Of a DNA stretch of 64,000 nucleotides, positions 1-8,935 are shown piece after piece (within the stretch, counting starts at the first letter, position 1; every line of letters starts with the position of its first letter). The translations under genes were made by a program, and so were the position numbers. Source of the stretch: Leucobacter viscericola (GTDB lineage: Bacteria > Actinomycetota > Actinomycetes > Actinomycetales > Microbacteriaceae). The notes under the pieces were generated by a model, which ran no database searches, was not told the origin of the DNA, and saw only the letters and a program-made list of their open reading frames with translations. The stretch lies in contig NZ_CP049863.1 of NCBI RefSeq assembly GCF_011299575.1, positions 2,976,001-3,040,000 on the forward strand. The letters run 5' to 3'.

Positions 1-95
1 AAGGGCGTCGACGGTGGCGCGGTGCGCCTTGTCGGGGCCTTCGCCGAGTAGCGACTCGCACGCGCCAACGGGGCAAGAAAGGGTGAGATGAACCC

Positions 96-962
96 ATGAC
101 TACGGAAGTGGACAGCACCGCGCTTGCTGTTGCCGTCTGTCGCGCAGTGGAGACGAGTCGAAGCGACGGGCTCATTCGAGATCCGTTCGCCGCAAAACTG
201 GCTGAGCCGGGCGCAGGCCGCTTTCCGAGCAGCTGGCCTGCCCGCCCAGAAGATGCCTCGCCGCTTGACCAGCCCGCGCTGCTCGCAGCCGTGTATATCG
301 GGCTGCGCACGCGATTCATCGATGATGTTATCGCGAGCAGCGCAGCATCACAGTGCGTGATCCTCGGAGCCGGCCTCGACACGAGGGCTTATCGGCTGGA
401 GTGGCCGGTGAGCGCGACAGTTTTCGAGCTGGATACGCCGGCAACACTCGCCTATAAGGAGCGGGAGCTCGCTGGGGTCGGGCCGAGGGCAAAGCGGTGT
501 GCTCTGGGCGTGGACTTGCGACATAGCGACTGGACGGGTGAGCTGCTCGGTGCCGGGTTTGATCCTGAGATCAGCACCGTGTGGGTGATTGAGGGGCTGT
601 TTCCTTACCTCGACGCGGCGGCCCAATCGGCTGTGTTGCGCGGCGTTGTGGACCTGTCTGCCGTGGAGTCAACGGTGGTGATTGAGCGCGCCGTGCCGCT
701 GACCCAGGGGCCAGACCTCGACGACAAACTGGAAGCGTTCGCCGCGCAGACGGGCATGTCGATCGCAGAGATTCTCGCCCGCACGAACCCGCCAGATCCT
801 GCGGAGCTGCTCCGTGTAGCGGGATGGATCGCTGGGAACACGGGAGTTGATGAGCTGCAACGGCGCTACAGTCGGATTCTCTCGCTCGATCCCCACGCAA
901 CCGAGCCAACAGGATCAGCGGGGCGCGGGGGTTTTGTGGTCGCGCACTTTGCGGCCACGTGA
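96..962 (+). CDS. Class I SAM-dependent methyltransferase, leucine carboxyl methyltransferase (LCM/PPM) family
   Basis: This 288-residue protein has the glycine-rich SAM-binding segment VILGAGLDTRAYRL near residues 88-101, followed by the acidic strand VFELDTPATLAYKERE, which is typical of the LCM superfamily (putative SAM methyltransferases such as the mycobacterial TIGR00027 group). Its acceptor substrate cannot be told from sequence; small acids or polyketide-type carboxylates are possible in this family. It starts with ATG after GGGTGAGATGAACCC and stands alone, converging on ispF. The family call is firm, the function open. Confidence 0.85.
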   Translation: MTTEVDSTALAVAVCRAVETSRSDGLIRDPFAAKLAEPGAGRFPSSWPARPEDASPLDQPALLAAVYIGLRTRFIDDVIASSAASQCVILGAGLDTRAYRLEWPVSATVFELDTPATLAYKERELAGVGPRAKRCALGVDLRHSDWTGELLGAGFDPEISTVWVIEGLFPYLDAAAQSAVLRGVVDLSAVESTVVIERAVPLTQGPDLDDKLEAFAAQTGMSIAEILARTNPPDPAELLRVAGWIAGNTGVDELQRRYSRILSLDPHATEPTGSAGRGGFVVAHFAAT

Positions 963-979
963 CGGGCAGGAGCCAGGGC

Positions 980-1447
980 CTAACCCTGTGTAATTAACGC
1001 CGTAGCGATGACCGCGACGCCTTCGCCGCGTCCGGTGAAGCCGAGGTGATCAGTGGTGGTGGCGCCGAGACTGACCGGAGCCCCGACGAGTTCTGACATG
1101 ACCCGTTGCGCCTCGTTGCGGCGGGGGGCGAATTTGGGTCGCTCACCGATGATCTGCACCGACACGTTGCTGGGTTGCCAGCCGTGCTCGGCGAGGCGCT
1201 TGAGCGCGGCCGTGATGAAGCCGGTACTTGCGGCATCTTTTGTGTCGGGATCATCGACCCCAACGAGGCCACCTATGTCGCCGAGGCCTGCCGCGGAGAG
1301 TAGCGCGTCGACGATGGCGTGGCACACGGCGTCGCCGTCGCTGTGCCCCGCCAGACCTGGTTCGCCAGGCCAGTCGAGGCCCGCCAGCCTCAGCGGCGCT
1401 GCCGGGTCGTAGGCGTGCACGTCAAACCCCGTGCCGACGCGGATCAT
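980..1447 (-). CDS. ispF: 2-C-methyl-D-erythritol 2,4-cyclodiphosphate synthase
   Basis: IspF cyclises CDP-ME 2-phosphate to MEcPP with release of CMP in the MEP isoprenoid pathway. The 155-residue protein matches the family length and shows the N-terminal metal-binding GTGFDVHAYDP motif, then GHSDGDAVCHAIVDALLSAAG and a C-terminal TTDHLGFTGRGEG segment. Its ATG overlaps the ispD stop by four bases (ATGA), so translation is probably coupled to ispD. Position and fusion-like adjacency to ispD are typical of actinobacteria. Confidence 0.97.
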   Translation of the reverse strand: MIRVGTGFDVHAYDPAAPLRLAGLDWPGEPGLAGHSDGDAVCHAIVDALLSAAGLGDIGGLVGVDDPDTKDAASTGFITAALKRLAEHGWQPSNVSVQIIGERPKFAPRRNEAQRVMSELVGAPVSLGATTTDHLGFTGRGEGVAVIATALITQG

Positions 1448-2220
1448 GCTTCCTCCGTGAGACCGACCACGTTCGCGGCGAGAAAGAACTCGAGGATCCG
1501 CAGATCGTCGGGAGTTGTGAGCTTATGCGCGCGCATCTCGCCGACGACCGTGCGCACACGACCACCCGCGCGCTGCACGACCTCGGCATCGTCGGTTGGA
1601 GGATCCGTGTGCAACTGCGCTGTGGCGTGAGCCGCGGCAAGCGTTTCCCGAGGGAACCCCTGGGGTGTCTGCACGGCCACCAGGGGGGCGCGGTCGATCG
1701 TTTCGTGCACGATGCCCTCCGCGTCGACGCGCTTGAGCGTGTTAGCGATGGGAAGCGCGGGCACGACTGAATCGCCAGTCCGATGCACCTCGCTAATGAC
1801 TCTTTCGAAGAGTTCGGCGCTGGCAAACGGGCGTGCTGCGTCGTGGACCAGGACCGTGTCGACCGATTCTGGCAGAGCGTCGATGCCAAATCTGACCGAC
1901 TCGTGACGTTCTCTGCCGCCGGGCACGACCGTGACTGACCAGGAGGCGTCGGGCTGCACGACGCTGTCGATGAGGTCGAGAGTCTGCGCGGCGCGATCCT
2001 CGGGGACAACGACAACGAGGTGCCCCGGATGGGGGAGCGACGTGGCGACCGCGATCCCGAACTCGATCAGGGTGCGGCCGCGCAGCTCGACGAACGCCTT
2101 GGGGGCCGCGGCCCCGAGGCGTTCACCCCGGCCAGCCGCAACAAGCACAACCCCGAGCGTGGGGAGTGTGTGCGGTGTTGCGCCGCCGCTCTGTTCGGTG
2201 CTCAGTGCAGAACCAGTCAT
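1444..2220 (-). CDS. ispD: 2-C-methyl-D-erythritol 4-phosphate cytidylyltransferase
   Basis: IspD forms CDP-ME from MEP and CTP, the third step of the MEP pathway. The nucleotide-binding motif VVLVAAGRGERLGAAAPKAF lies near the N terminus, and the VLVHDAARPF motif and DDAEVVQRAGG segment follow. I chose the ATG at 2220 (MTGSALST, 258 residues); a longer frame opens upstream but would run into the carD terminator hairpin. The gene directly precedes ispF with a four-base overlap. Confidence 0.96.
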   Translation of the reverse strand: MTGSALSTEQSGGATPHTLPTLGVVLVAAGRGERLGAAAPKAFVELRGRTLIEFGIAVATSLPHPGHLVVVVPEDRAAQTLDLIDSVVQPDASWSVTVVPGGRERHESVRFGIDALPESVDTVLVHDAARPFASAELFERVISEVHRTGDSVVPALPIANTLKRVDAEGIVHETIDRAPLVAVQTPQGFPRETLAAAHATAQLHTDPPTDDAEVVQRAGGRVRTVVGEMRAHKLTTPDDLRILEFFLAANVVGLTEEA

Positions 2221-2259
2221 GTGCCTAGGGTACTCGGGGTTCGGTCGAAGTCGCCGCAG

Positions 2260-2296
2260 CAAAAAGAAACGCCCCGCACAAATGTGCAGGGCGTTT
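2260..2296 (-). terminator. Rho-independent terminator of carD
   Basis: A GC-rich hairpin with outer arms AAACGCCC and GGGCGTTT and inner arms GCACA/TGTGC lies between carD and ispD. Read on the minus strand it is followed by TTTCTTTTT, as expected for an intrinsic terminator of carD. It implies that ispD-ispF has its own promoter or depends on read-through. Confidence 0.85.
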
Positions 2297-2311
2297 CACG
2301 TTAGTCTCCCA

Positions 2312-2800
2312 CTACGGGGTGGCAAGCACCTCGTCGAGAACCGCGTTGGCCTTGTCTTCATCCGTCTTCTCAGCGAGCGCGAGCTCGGAGACAAGAATCT
2401 GGCGGGCCTTCGCGAGCATGCGCTTCTCTCCAGCGGAAAGTGAACGCACCTCTTGATCTCGACGCCACAGATCGCGTACGACCTCGGAAACCTTAATCAC
2501 GTCTCCGGAAGCCAGCTTCTCAAGATTCGCCTTGTAGCGGCGCGACCAGTTGGTCGGCTCTTCGGTGAAGGGCGCACGTAGCACCTCGAACACACGCTCG
2601 AGGCCTTCCTGATCAATGACGTCACGCACACCAACTAGGTCGCAGTTCTCCGCGGGTACCTCGATGGTGAGATCGCCTTGATTCACCTGCAGCTTCAAGA
2701 AAAGTTTCTCTTCGCCGCCAAGTTTGCGTTTCTTCACCTCGATGATCTTGGCTGCGCCATGGTGGGGGTAGACAACGGTCTCTCCGACCTCAAATTGCAT
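2312..2800 (-). CDS. carD: CarD family transcriptional regulator
   Basis: CarD binds the RNA polymerase beta subunit and stabilises open complexes, mainly at rRNA and housekeeping promoters. The 162-residue protein starts [19 protein letters not shown], the hallmark of the N-terminal RNAP-interacting (TRCF-RID like) domain, and carries the helical C-terminal DNA-binding domain with the [16 protein letters not shown] segment. The length equals that of mycobacterial CarD. Being next to ispD-ispF is a conserved actinobacterial arrangement. Confidence 0.97.
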   Translation of the reverse strand: MQFEVGETVVYPHHGAAKIIEVKKRKLGGEEKLFLKLQVNQGDLTIEVPAENCDLVGVRDVIDQEGLERVFEVLRAPFTEEPTNWSRRYKANLEKLASGDVIKVSEVVRDLWRRDQEVRSLSAGEKRMLAKARQILVSELALAEKTDEDKANAVLDEVLATP

Positions 2801-2855
2801 CGAGTGGCTCCTTTACAGTCCAGCCACTAGAATACCACAGCTCTCCGGTATTGGG

Positions 2856-2869
2856 TTAGGATTACCTAA
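2856..2869. promoter_or_regulatory. DtxR/IdeR-like palindrome (TTAGG-N4-CCTAA)
   Basis: TTAGG-ATTA-CCTAA is a perfect interrupted palindrome in the spacer between carD and the exported lipoprotein gene. It matches the core half-pattern of actinobacterial DtxR/IdeR iron boxes. Only 14 bases match, so it may be chance. If real it would more likely govern the lipoprotein gene that starts about 95 bases downstream. Confidence 0.35.
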
Positions 2870-2963
2870 GCTGCGCTGGTTGTGTGCTCACAGATAAGAT
2901 GAATATCAGACTGTGGTCGCTTCCCGCGGCCCATCTTACGTATTTACGGCTCGGAGGATCACC

Positions 2964-3566
2964 TTGAAGATTCGGATCGCCTCGTCTATCGCACTCGCGG
3001 CGGCTATTGCACTCGGTGCATCCGGCTGCACCCTGATTGCGCCACAGGCAACGCTCATCCCTTACGCACCCAGCGATGGCGTCGACGTCACTGTCGATGG
3101 CGTGAACGTGCGTAACCTGATGTTGATCGCTGACGAGACTGGCGAGAACTTCAACGTTGTCTTCAGCTCGGTGAACCTGACCGACCAGGAACACGATCTC
3201 ACGATCACCTTCACCGGCAAGGGCTCGGAGACGGCTCGCGCTGAGTTCACGATCCCCACCGGCAACACCCGCTTCGGCAACCCCGATGGCGCCGAGGTTC
3301 CCGTACTCGTCTCGATTCCGGGCCTTGAGGCTGGTCAGACAGTCGACGCATATTTCCAGACTCCAAAGTCTTCAGAAAAGCAGCAGTTCATCCCCGTGCT
3401 GAACGGTGAGCACAAGGAGTACGCGGCTTACGTGCTGCCCGCTGACTTCGGCAAGAAGAAGGACGACGCTTCGGAAGCGGCTAAGAAGCAGGCTGCCGAA
3501 GACGCCAAGGCAAGCGACACCAAGATTAACGATGACAACAGCACTGAGAGCGACTCCAACGAGTAG
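2964..3566 (+). CDS. Exported lipoprotein of unknown function
   Basis: I chose the TTG start at 2964 because GGAGG lies six bases upstream and translation then begins with a lipoprotein signal: KIRIASS, a hydrophobic alanine-rich core and the lipobox ASGC near residue 22. The mature part (about 180 residues) is beta-rich (NVVFSSVNLTDQEHDLTITF) and ends in a charged tail rich in K, D, A and S. It resembles actinobacterial copper-chaperone-like/DUF461 lipoproteins only loosely, and I do not assign a function. A terminator hairpin follows. Confidence 0.8.
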   Translation: MKIRIASSIALAAAIALGASGCTLIAPQATLIPYAPSDGVDVTVDGVNVRNLMLIADETGENFNVVFSSVNLTDQEHDLTITFTGKGSETARAEFTIPTGNTRFGNPDGAEVPVLVSIPGLEAGQTVDAYFQTPKSSEKQQFIPVLNGEHKEYAAYVLPADFGKKKDDASEAAKKQAAEDAKASDTKINDDNSTESDSNE

Positions 3567-3578
3567 TCACACAGTGTT

Positions 3579-3615
3579 CAAAACGCCCATCGGACATGTT
3601 CCGGTGGGCGTTTTG
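3579..3615 (+). terminator. Rho-independent terminator after the lipoprotein gene
   Basis: Arms CAAAACGCCCA and TGGGCGTTTTG enclose a short CGG/CCG inner stem, with the T-rich end of the right arm acting as the U-tract. The site lies between the lipoprotein gene and the convergent regX3 end and could work in both directions because the left arm is A-rich. Confidence 0.85.
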
Positions 3616-3650
3616 TGTTGTCGGGCGGATCCGTGGCGATCCTGCAAACG

Positions 3651-4358
3651 TCACCCGAAGCGGTACCCCACGCCTCGTACCGTCGAGATGAGTGTTGGCT
3701 TTGACGGTTCCTCTTCAATGCGAGCCCGGATGCGCTTGACGTGTACATCAAGGGTTTTGGTGTCACCGTAGTAGTTGCTGCCCCATACTCGGTCAATGAG
3801 CTGGCCGCGGGTCAGCACTCGCCCGGAGTGCCGCATGAGCATCTCAAGCAGTTCAAACTCGCGCAGTGGCATCGCGACCTCTTCTCCCCGCACGGTCACC
3901 GCGTGACGCTCCGTGTCGAGGCGCACACCGAGCTCGTCGAGCACCTGTGAGTCGACGGATGGCGCGGCCGAATCGTCAACGGGGGCGGACGCGGGGCGCC
4001 GCAGGGAAGCCCGAATGCGAGCGAGCAGTTCTCGTGTCGAGTACGGCTTTGTGATGTAATCATCGGCCCCAAGTTCAAGCCCGACAACGATGTCTATCTC
4101 GCTGTCTTTTGCGGTGAGCATGATGATCGGTACCTGGGAGGTGAGTCGGATTGCGCGGCAGACCTCGGTCCCGGGCAAGCTCGGCAGCATCAGGTCAAGC
4201 AGCACGAGGTCGACCGGGTTGGCCGCAAAGGATCGAACTGCTTCTGCGCCGTCGTCAACAACGGTCACTCGGTATCCCTCGCGCTCAAGAAGAAACGCGA
4301 GCGGCTGCGAGATCGATTCCTCATCCTCAACGAGCAGAATGTGCTGTGGCATGGGCAA
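3651..4358 (-). CDS. regX3: Two-component response regulator, OmpR/PhoB type (RegX3-like)
   Basis: The protein has an N-terminal receiver domain with acidic residues at VEDEES, the phospho-acceptor Asp near residue 55 (LVLLDLMLPSLPG) and Lys in TKPYS, followed by a winged-helix domain ending in HVKRIRARIEE...TVRGVGYRFG. The closest well-known relatives are RegX3 of mycobacteria and PhoP of Streptomyces, which control phosphate-starvation genes. It lies 8 bases downstream of the senX3-like kinase in one operon, facing phoU, which supports the phosphate role. Confidence 0.93.
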   Translation of the reverse strand: MPMPQHILLVEDEESISQPLAFLLEREGYRVTVVDDGAEAVRSFAANPVDLVLLDLMLPSLPGTEVCRAIRLTSQVPIIMLTAKDSEIDIVVGLELGADDYITKPYSTRELLARIRASLRRPASAPVDDSAAPSVDSQVLDELGVRLDTERHAVTVRGEEVAMPLREFELLEMLMRHSGRVLTRGQLIDRVWGSNYYGDTKTLDVHVKRIRARIEEEPSKPTLISTVRGVGYRFG

Positions 4359-4366
4359 GATTCCTT

Positions 4367-5596
4367 CTACTGATCTGACGAGGGATTGGGGCGTTCGGAG
4401 ATTTTGGCGGCGGAACTCTTCACGATACGACGCGCCTTCTTAACGCGCTTCGCAGATTTTGGAGAGATGCCGGAGTTCGAATCAATGACGGGAAAATGGA
4501 GCGTGAAGCTCGAGCCAACATCGGGCTGCGACCACACGTCAATGTCGCCGCCGTGTGCACGCATAGTGTGCCGCGCGATACTGAGACCCAATCCGGTGCC
4601 GCCCTCGCCGCGCGTGCGAGCGCCGTCGATGCGATAGAAACGCTCGAAGATGCGAGTGAGGTGCTCCGCAGGCATGCCCGCACCCTGATCGGTCACGGTC
4701 ACCAGAAAGTTGTCTTTATCGAACGACATGCCGATCCCGACCCTGCCGCCCTCTGGCGAGTGTCGGATCGCGTTGCTGAGCAGGTTTGCAACGGCCGAGC
4801 CAAGTGAGGTTGGGCGGCCGAGGATCACTGCCTCGCGCGTCAGATCAGCGTCGTCGGTCACAACAAGCTCGACGCTGTTCTGCGTCGCAAACTCGCGGTG
4901 TGATTCGACCTCGCTGCGCACAAGGTCGCGGAGGTGCACTCGTTCGCGATCCTCGGGTCGCAGTATTGATTGCGCCTCAGAAAGCTGAATCACGTCGCGA
5001 GAGAGCTCGCCCAAACGGCGTGACTCTTTGACAAGACTTTTTGCGAAACCCCGCACAATCTCGGGCTCGCTCGCCGCCTGTTGCACGGCCTCCGCGAGGA
5101 GCCCGATCGCTGCGATGGGGGTCTTTAGCTCGTGGCTCACGTTTGCGATGAAGTCTCGCCGCATGGCGTTTACCCGTTGTTCTTCGCCTATATCTTCGGC
5201 GAGAACGACCACAAAGCGGCGCTGCAGGCGCACGATATGAATGCGTACGGTATCGCCGGGATCGCTCGGATCCGGCTCGTGTGTGTCGGGCATGCCCGTG
5301 GTCATGACGTTTCTCACCCGCTGCAAAAACGCGGAGTCGCGCAGTTCTTCACCGCTGATGTGCTGCTCTTGGCGAGCCGTGGGGTTGGCGTACACAGCGG
5401 TGAGAGAGGAATCGAGGATCACCGCAAACGTTTCGACCTCGTCGAGAATTGAGGTCGCGATCTCCGGCAGCTCCGGCCGCATCTCAGCGGAGCGACGTCG
5501 ACCAGCTGCCCTGGCGCTGACTATGGCTGTGGCGGTTCCCGCTCCAATGGCAATGCCGAGCGCAACAGAGGCGAGCACGAGCGCGGTCGGATCCAT
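4367..5596 (-). CDS. senX3: Phosphate-sensing sensor histidine kinase, SenX3-like
   Basis: This 409-residue kinase begins with one hydrophobic segment (about residues 4-30), then a PAS-like region, a HisKA dimerisation domain with the phospho-acceptor motif ANVSHELKTPIAAIG near residue 155, and an HATPase domain with N box (SNLLSNAIRHSPEG), DQGAGMP and GTGLGLSIA. The C terminus is basic and low in complexity. Domain order and the downstream response regulator fit SenX3, which signals phosphate limitation together with PhoU. The start ATG at 5596 faces phoU across a Pho-box-like element. Confidence 0.92.
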   Translation of the reverse strand: MDPTALVLASVALGIAIGAGTATAIVSARAAGRRRSAEMRPELPEIATSILDEVETFAVILDSSLTAVYANPTARQEQHISGEELRDSAFLQRVRNVMTTGMPDTHEPDPSDPGDTVRIHIVRLQRRFVVVLAEDIGEEQRVNAMRRDFIANVSHELKTPIAAIGLLAEAVQQAASEPEIVRGFAKSLVKESRRLGELSRDVIQLSEAQSILRPEDRERVHLRDLVRSEVESHREFATQNSVELVVTDDADLTREAVILGRPTSLGSAVANLLSNAIRHSPEGGRVGIGMSFDKDNFLVTVTDQGAGMPAEHLTRIFERFYRIDGARTRGEGGTGLGLSIARHTMRAHGGDIDVWSQPDVGSSFTLHFPVIDSNSGISPKSAKRVKKARRIVKSSAAKISERPNPSSDQ

Positions 5597-5635
5597 GCCT
5601 TTATCGTAGGGTGCTTATTCGAGTGGAAGAGTAGA

Positions 5636-5679
5636 GTTCAACATTTGTTCACCTAGTGGTGTGGCGCGGTTCACGAGAA
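5636..5679 (+). promoter_or_regulatory. Candidate Pho box between senX3 and phoU
   Basis: Direct repeats GTTCAACATTT (5636), GTTCACCTAGT (5647) and GTTCACGAGAA (5669) start at offsets 0, 11 and 33, so each falls on an 11-nt register; the unit at offset 22 is degenerate. Streptomyces PhoP recognises 11-nt direct repeat units built on GTTCACC. The site is in the divergent spacer of senX3-regX3 and phoU, where autoregulation by the response regulator is expected. Confidence 0.7.
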
Positions 5680-5755
5680 CGGCCCACACTTGAACCAGTG
5701 CGCACTGGCGCAGTTTAGGCGCCGCTGGCGCAGCAGAAACGAGAGAGGAGACCGC

Positions 5756-6397
5756 ATGCGTGAGGTCTTTCAGCAGTCACTTCGTGAGGTACAGGATCGC
5801 CTGGTAGAAATTGCCAGCCTTGTTGAGTCGTCGATTACCGCAGCCACAACGGCGTTTGGCGAGTCGGACGTGGCGCTCGCTGAGGGGGTCATTGATAACG
5901 CGGACGAGATCGAAGAGATGGCGGCAACGCTTGACCAGCTCGCGATCGATATTCTCGCCAGGCAGCAGCCGGTCGCCTCAGATTTGCGCCTTGTTGTGGG
6001 CGCGCTGCGCATGAGCGCCTCGCTCGAGCGGATGGCAGACCTTGCGCAGCACATTGCGCAGCTGGCGCGCTACCGGTACCCCGAGAGCGCGATCCCGAAG
6101 GGGCTGAAAAAGACGTTTGCGCGTATGGGAGCCCTCGACGTTGAGATGGCTGGCAAGATTGTTGAGCTGCTTCGAACGCAGGAAGCCGCCGTCATCGATG
6201 AAGTACGTGATCTCGATGACGACCTCGACGAGCTGCACGCAAAGGTGTTCGAAAAGGTGCTGAGTGACAAGCTCGCGAACGATCCTACGGGTGTCGTCGA
6301 CGCGACGCTTGCGAGCCGGTACCACGAGCGGTTCGGGGATCACGCGGTGAGTGTTGCAAAGCAGATGCAGTTCTTCTTGAGCGGAACGCTGGAGTAA
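5756..6397 (+). CDS. phoU: Phosphate signalling complex protein PhoU
   Basis: PhoU couples phosphate transporter status to the SenX3-type kinase. The 213-residue protein (ATG at 5756, preceded by GAGAGAGGAG) contains two PhoU three-helix repeats with the metal-binding type motifs ADEIEEMAATLDQLAIDILARQQPVASDLR and the second copy around VRDLDDDLDELHAKVF and ASRYHERFGDHAVSVAKQ. A longer frame exists upstream but lacks a good ribosome site. It is divergent from senX3. Confidence 0.95.
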   Translation: MREVFQQSLREVQDRLVEIASLVESSITAATTAFGESDVALAEGVIDNADEIEEMAATLDQLAIDILARQQPVASDLRLVVGALRMSASLERMADLAQHIAQLARYRYPESAIPKGLKKTFARMGALDVEMAGKIVELLRTQEAAVIDEVRDLDDDLDELHAKVFEKVLSDKLANDPTGVVDATLASRYHERFGDHAVSVAKQMQFFLSGTLE

Positions 6398-6437
6398 ACA
6401 TCCACACACGTCATCATGCCGAGGCCCGCGATAGGCT

Positions 6438-7940
6438 GTGAGCGTGAAACAACGCATCTACGACTCGCGCGCACAGGAGATCGTCGAATTCACCCCGCGG
6501 GTGGCCGGCGAGATTGGCATGTACGTGTGTGGGCCGACGGTGCAGTCAGAATCGCATATCGGGCACTTGCGCAGTGCGCTCGTCTACGACCAGATGCGGC
6601 GATGGTTTGCTGCGACCGGGCACCGGGTCACCCTGATCCGCAACGTCACCGACATCGATGACAAGATCCTCGAGAAATCTCAGCAGGGTCAGGCGGCTGG
6701 CGGGTTTGAGGAGTGGTGGGCTCTCGCGTATCGAATCGAGCGTGAGTTCACGGCTGCCTACGAGGCGATTGGTGTGCTTGCGCCGACCTACGAGCCTCGC
6801 GCAACCGCGAATATTCGCGAGATGATTGCGCTGATCGAGCGTCTCATCGAGCGCGGTCACGCGTATCCGGCAGCTGACGGTTCGGCGAGTGTCTATTTCG
6901 ACACCGCGAGCTGGCCGGAGTACGGGGCCCTGACGAGGCAGAAGCGCGACCAGATGGAAGACGCCGCTGACTCTGAACCCGTTGGCAAACGTGACCCCCG
7001 TGATTTTGCGCTCTGGAAGGCGCATCGCGAGTCTGAGCCGGATACCGCAGCTTGGCCTTCACCCTGGGGCCTCGGTCGCCCGGGGTGGCACATCGAGTGC
7101 TCCGCCATGGCATCGCGCTACCTCGGCGGAGAGTTTGATATTCACGGCGGGGGACTCGACCTGCGTTTTCCGCACCACGAGAATGAGATGGCACAGTCCA
7201 CCGCTGCGGGCTACGGGTTCGCGCGGCACTGGATTCACAATGGCCTCGTCAACACCGGCGGCCAGAAGATGTCGAAGTCGCTCGGCAACTCGCTGTTTGC
7301 ATCGGAGCTCTTGCAGGCCGCGCGGCCCATTGTGCTGCGTTACTACCTGGGTTCGGCACACTACCGCTCCGTGCTCGACTACTCGGCGGAGGCGCTCGAA
7401 GAGGCCGAAACCGCGTTCAGTCGCGTCGAGAGTTTTCTCGATCGCGCCTGGCGATTTGTGGTTGAAACCCAGGCCAACCCCGTCGCGGGTGAGGCCCACG
7501 CGGCGCTCTACTTGGGGGCGCACAACGGCTCGACCTCGAGTGAGGCTTTGCCAGATGCCTTCGTCGCGGCTATGCTTGACGACTTCGGCGTTCCGCAGGC
7601 GCTCGCGGTGCTTCACGGTGCTGTGCGGGCAGGCAACACGGCGATTGATGCGGGTGACGCCGACGCCGTACTCGCTCGCGCGGGCGAGGTAGTTGCGATG
7701 CTTGATGTGCTGGGAATTGACCCTCGCTCGGAAGAGTGGGGCGGATCCTCAACATTCGAAGCAAGCGCCGGGGGAGAAACTGCGGCGCTCGACGCCCTCG
7801 TGGGTGCGCTTATTGAGCAGCGTGCCCAGGCCCGCGTAGACAAAGACTTCGCCACGAGCGACGCGATCCGAGATCGCCTGCTTGAGGCTGGAATCACACT
7901 TGAAGATAACCCAACCGGAACACGCTGGAGCCTGACATGA
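6438..7940 (+). CDS. cysS: Cysteinyl-tRNA synthetase
   Basis: This class I synthetase has the HIGH-type motif SHIGHLR near residue 40, the zinc ligands beginning with Cys in MYVCGPT and continuing at GWHIECSAM and FPHHENE, and the KMSKS motif at about residue 276 ([11 protein letters not shown]). The C terminus contains the anticodon-binding helices ending in [25 protein letters not shown] at 6438 is used; a second GTG two codons later is an alternative. The stop overlaps the rlmB start by four bases. Confidence 0.97.
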   Translation: MSVKQRIYDSRAQEIVEFTPRVAGEIGMYVCGPTVQSESHIGHLRSALVYDQMRRWFAATGHRVTLIRNVTDIDDKILEKSQQGQAAGGFEEWWALAYRIEREFTAAYEAIGVLAPTYEPRATANIREMIALIERLIERGHAYPAADGSASVYFDTASWPEYGALTRQKRDQMEDAADSEPVGKRDPRDFALWKAHRESEPDTAAWPSPWGLGRPGWHIECSAMASRYLGGEFDIHGGGLDLRFPHHENEMAQSTAAGYGFARHWIHNGLVNTGGQKMSKSLGNSLFASELLQAARPIVLRYYLGSAHYRSVLDYSAEALEEAETAFSRVESFLDRAWRFVVETQANPVAGEAHAALYLGAHNGSTSSEALPDAFVAAMLDDFGVPQALAVLHGAVRAGNTAIDAGDADAVLARAGEVVAMLDVLGIDPRSEEWGGSSTFEASAGGETAALDALVGALIEQRAQARVDKDFATSDAIRDRLLEAGITLEDNPTGTRWSLT

Positions 7941-8935
7941 GCAATAAAAGCAATCGCACGGGAGCCGTGCGCAAAAAAGGACTCGGCAAGGGCGTAGGTT
8001 CTGGAGGGCAGGGCCGCCAGGCTCTTGAGGGTCGCAAAGCGACCCCGAAGGCTGAGGATCGCCCCTACCACCCCGCTGGTAAAGCGAAGGCGGCGAAGGA
8101 GCGTTATGAGGCCGCCAAGAAACGCCATATGGCTGGCGGTCCCGATCGCGGTGGTCAGCGCGGCGGCAGCAAAAAGAACGATGATTCAGAGTTGGTAACC
8201 GGGCGCAACTCGGTTGTTGAAGCGTTGCGCGCCAAGATTCCTGCAACCACGCTCTACATCGCTGCACGCGTCGAGATGGATGATCGCATGCGCGAGATCC
8301 TTCGCCTTGCAACGCAGCGGAATATTCCCGTGCTCGAGATCATGCGTCCCGAAATGGACCGGATGCTGGATCGTGACAGTGTGCACCAGGGTGTAGTGCT
8401 GAAGGTGCCGCCCATGGAGTACGCCCACCCGATGGACGTGCTTGATGGGGTGCTCGACCGCGACGGCAATCCGTTGCTTGTTGCGCTCGACGGTGTGACG
8501 GATCCCCGCAACCTCGGCGCCATCATTCGATCGGTTGCCGCGTTCGGTGGCCAGGGCGTCATTGTGCCGCAGCGTCGTTCGGCGGGACTGAACTCCGCTG
8601 CATGGAAGACCTCTGCTGGCGCAGCCGCGAGAATTCCGGTCGCCATGGCCTCGAACCTGACGCAGACGCTCAAGGAGCTAAAGAAGCGCGGAGTGTTTAT
8701 CGTTGGGCTTGACGGTGACGGCGACGTGTCGCTGCCCGGTCTCGAGCTTGCTGATCGTCCACTGGTGCTCGTGATTGGTAGCGAGGGCAAGGGCCTCTCC
8801 CGTCTTGTTACTGATACCTGTGACGCGGTGGTGTCGATCCCGATCTCTGCTGCAACAGAGTCGCTGAACGCTGGAATCGCTGCGAGTGTCGCCCTGTATG
8901 AGATCGCAAAACTGCGGGACGAGAGCGCTTCATAG
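7937..8935 (+). CDS. rlmB: 23S rRNA (guanosine-2'-O-)-methyltransferase, TrmH/SpoU family
   Basis: The C-terminal SPOUT domain carries the three family motifs: [32 protein letters not shown] and [22 protein letters not shown], which form the trefoil-knot SAM site. An L30e-like substrate-binding domain (residues about 90-165) precedes it. The first 80 residues are a basic, low-complexity actinobacterial extension probably involved in RNA binding. The likely product methylates the peptidyl-transferase-loop guanosine (G2251 in E. coli). It forms an operon with cysS. Confidence 0.93.
   Translation: MSNKSNRTGAVRKKGLGKGVGSGGQGRQALEGRKATPKAEDRPYHPAGKAKAAKERYEAAKKRHMAGGPDRGGQRGGSKKNDDSELVTGRNSVVEALRAKIPATTLYIAARVEMDDRMREILRLATQRNIPVLEIMRPEMDRMLDRDSVHQGVVLKVPPMEYAHPMDVLDGVLDRDGNPLLVALDGVTDPRNLGAIIRSVAAFGGQGVIVPQRRSAGLNSAAWKTSAGAAARIPVAMASNLTQTLKELKKRGVFIVGLDGDGDVSLPGLELADRPLVLVIGSEGKGLSRLVTDTCDAVVSIPISAATESLNAGIAASVALYEIAKLRDESAS

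Noticed and set aside
1..51. Open frame at the left edge ending KGVDGGAVRLVGAFAE then TAG, possibly the 3' end of an upstream gene
   Set aside because: Only 17 codons are visible and an open frame this short is expected by chance in GC-rich DNA; nothing identifies the gene.
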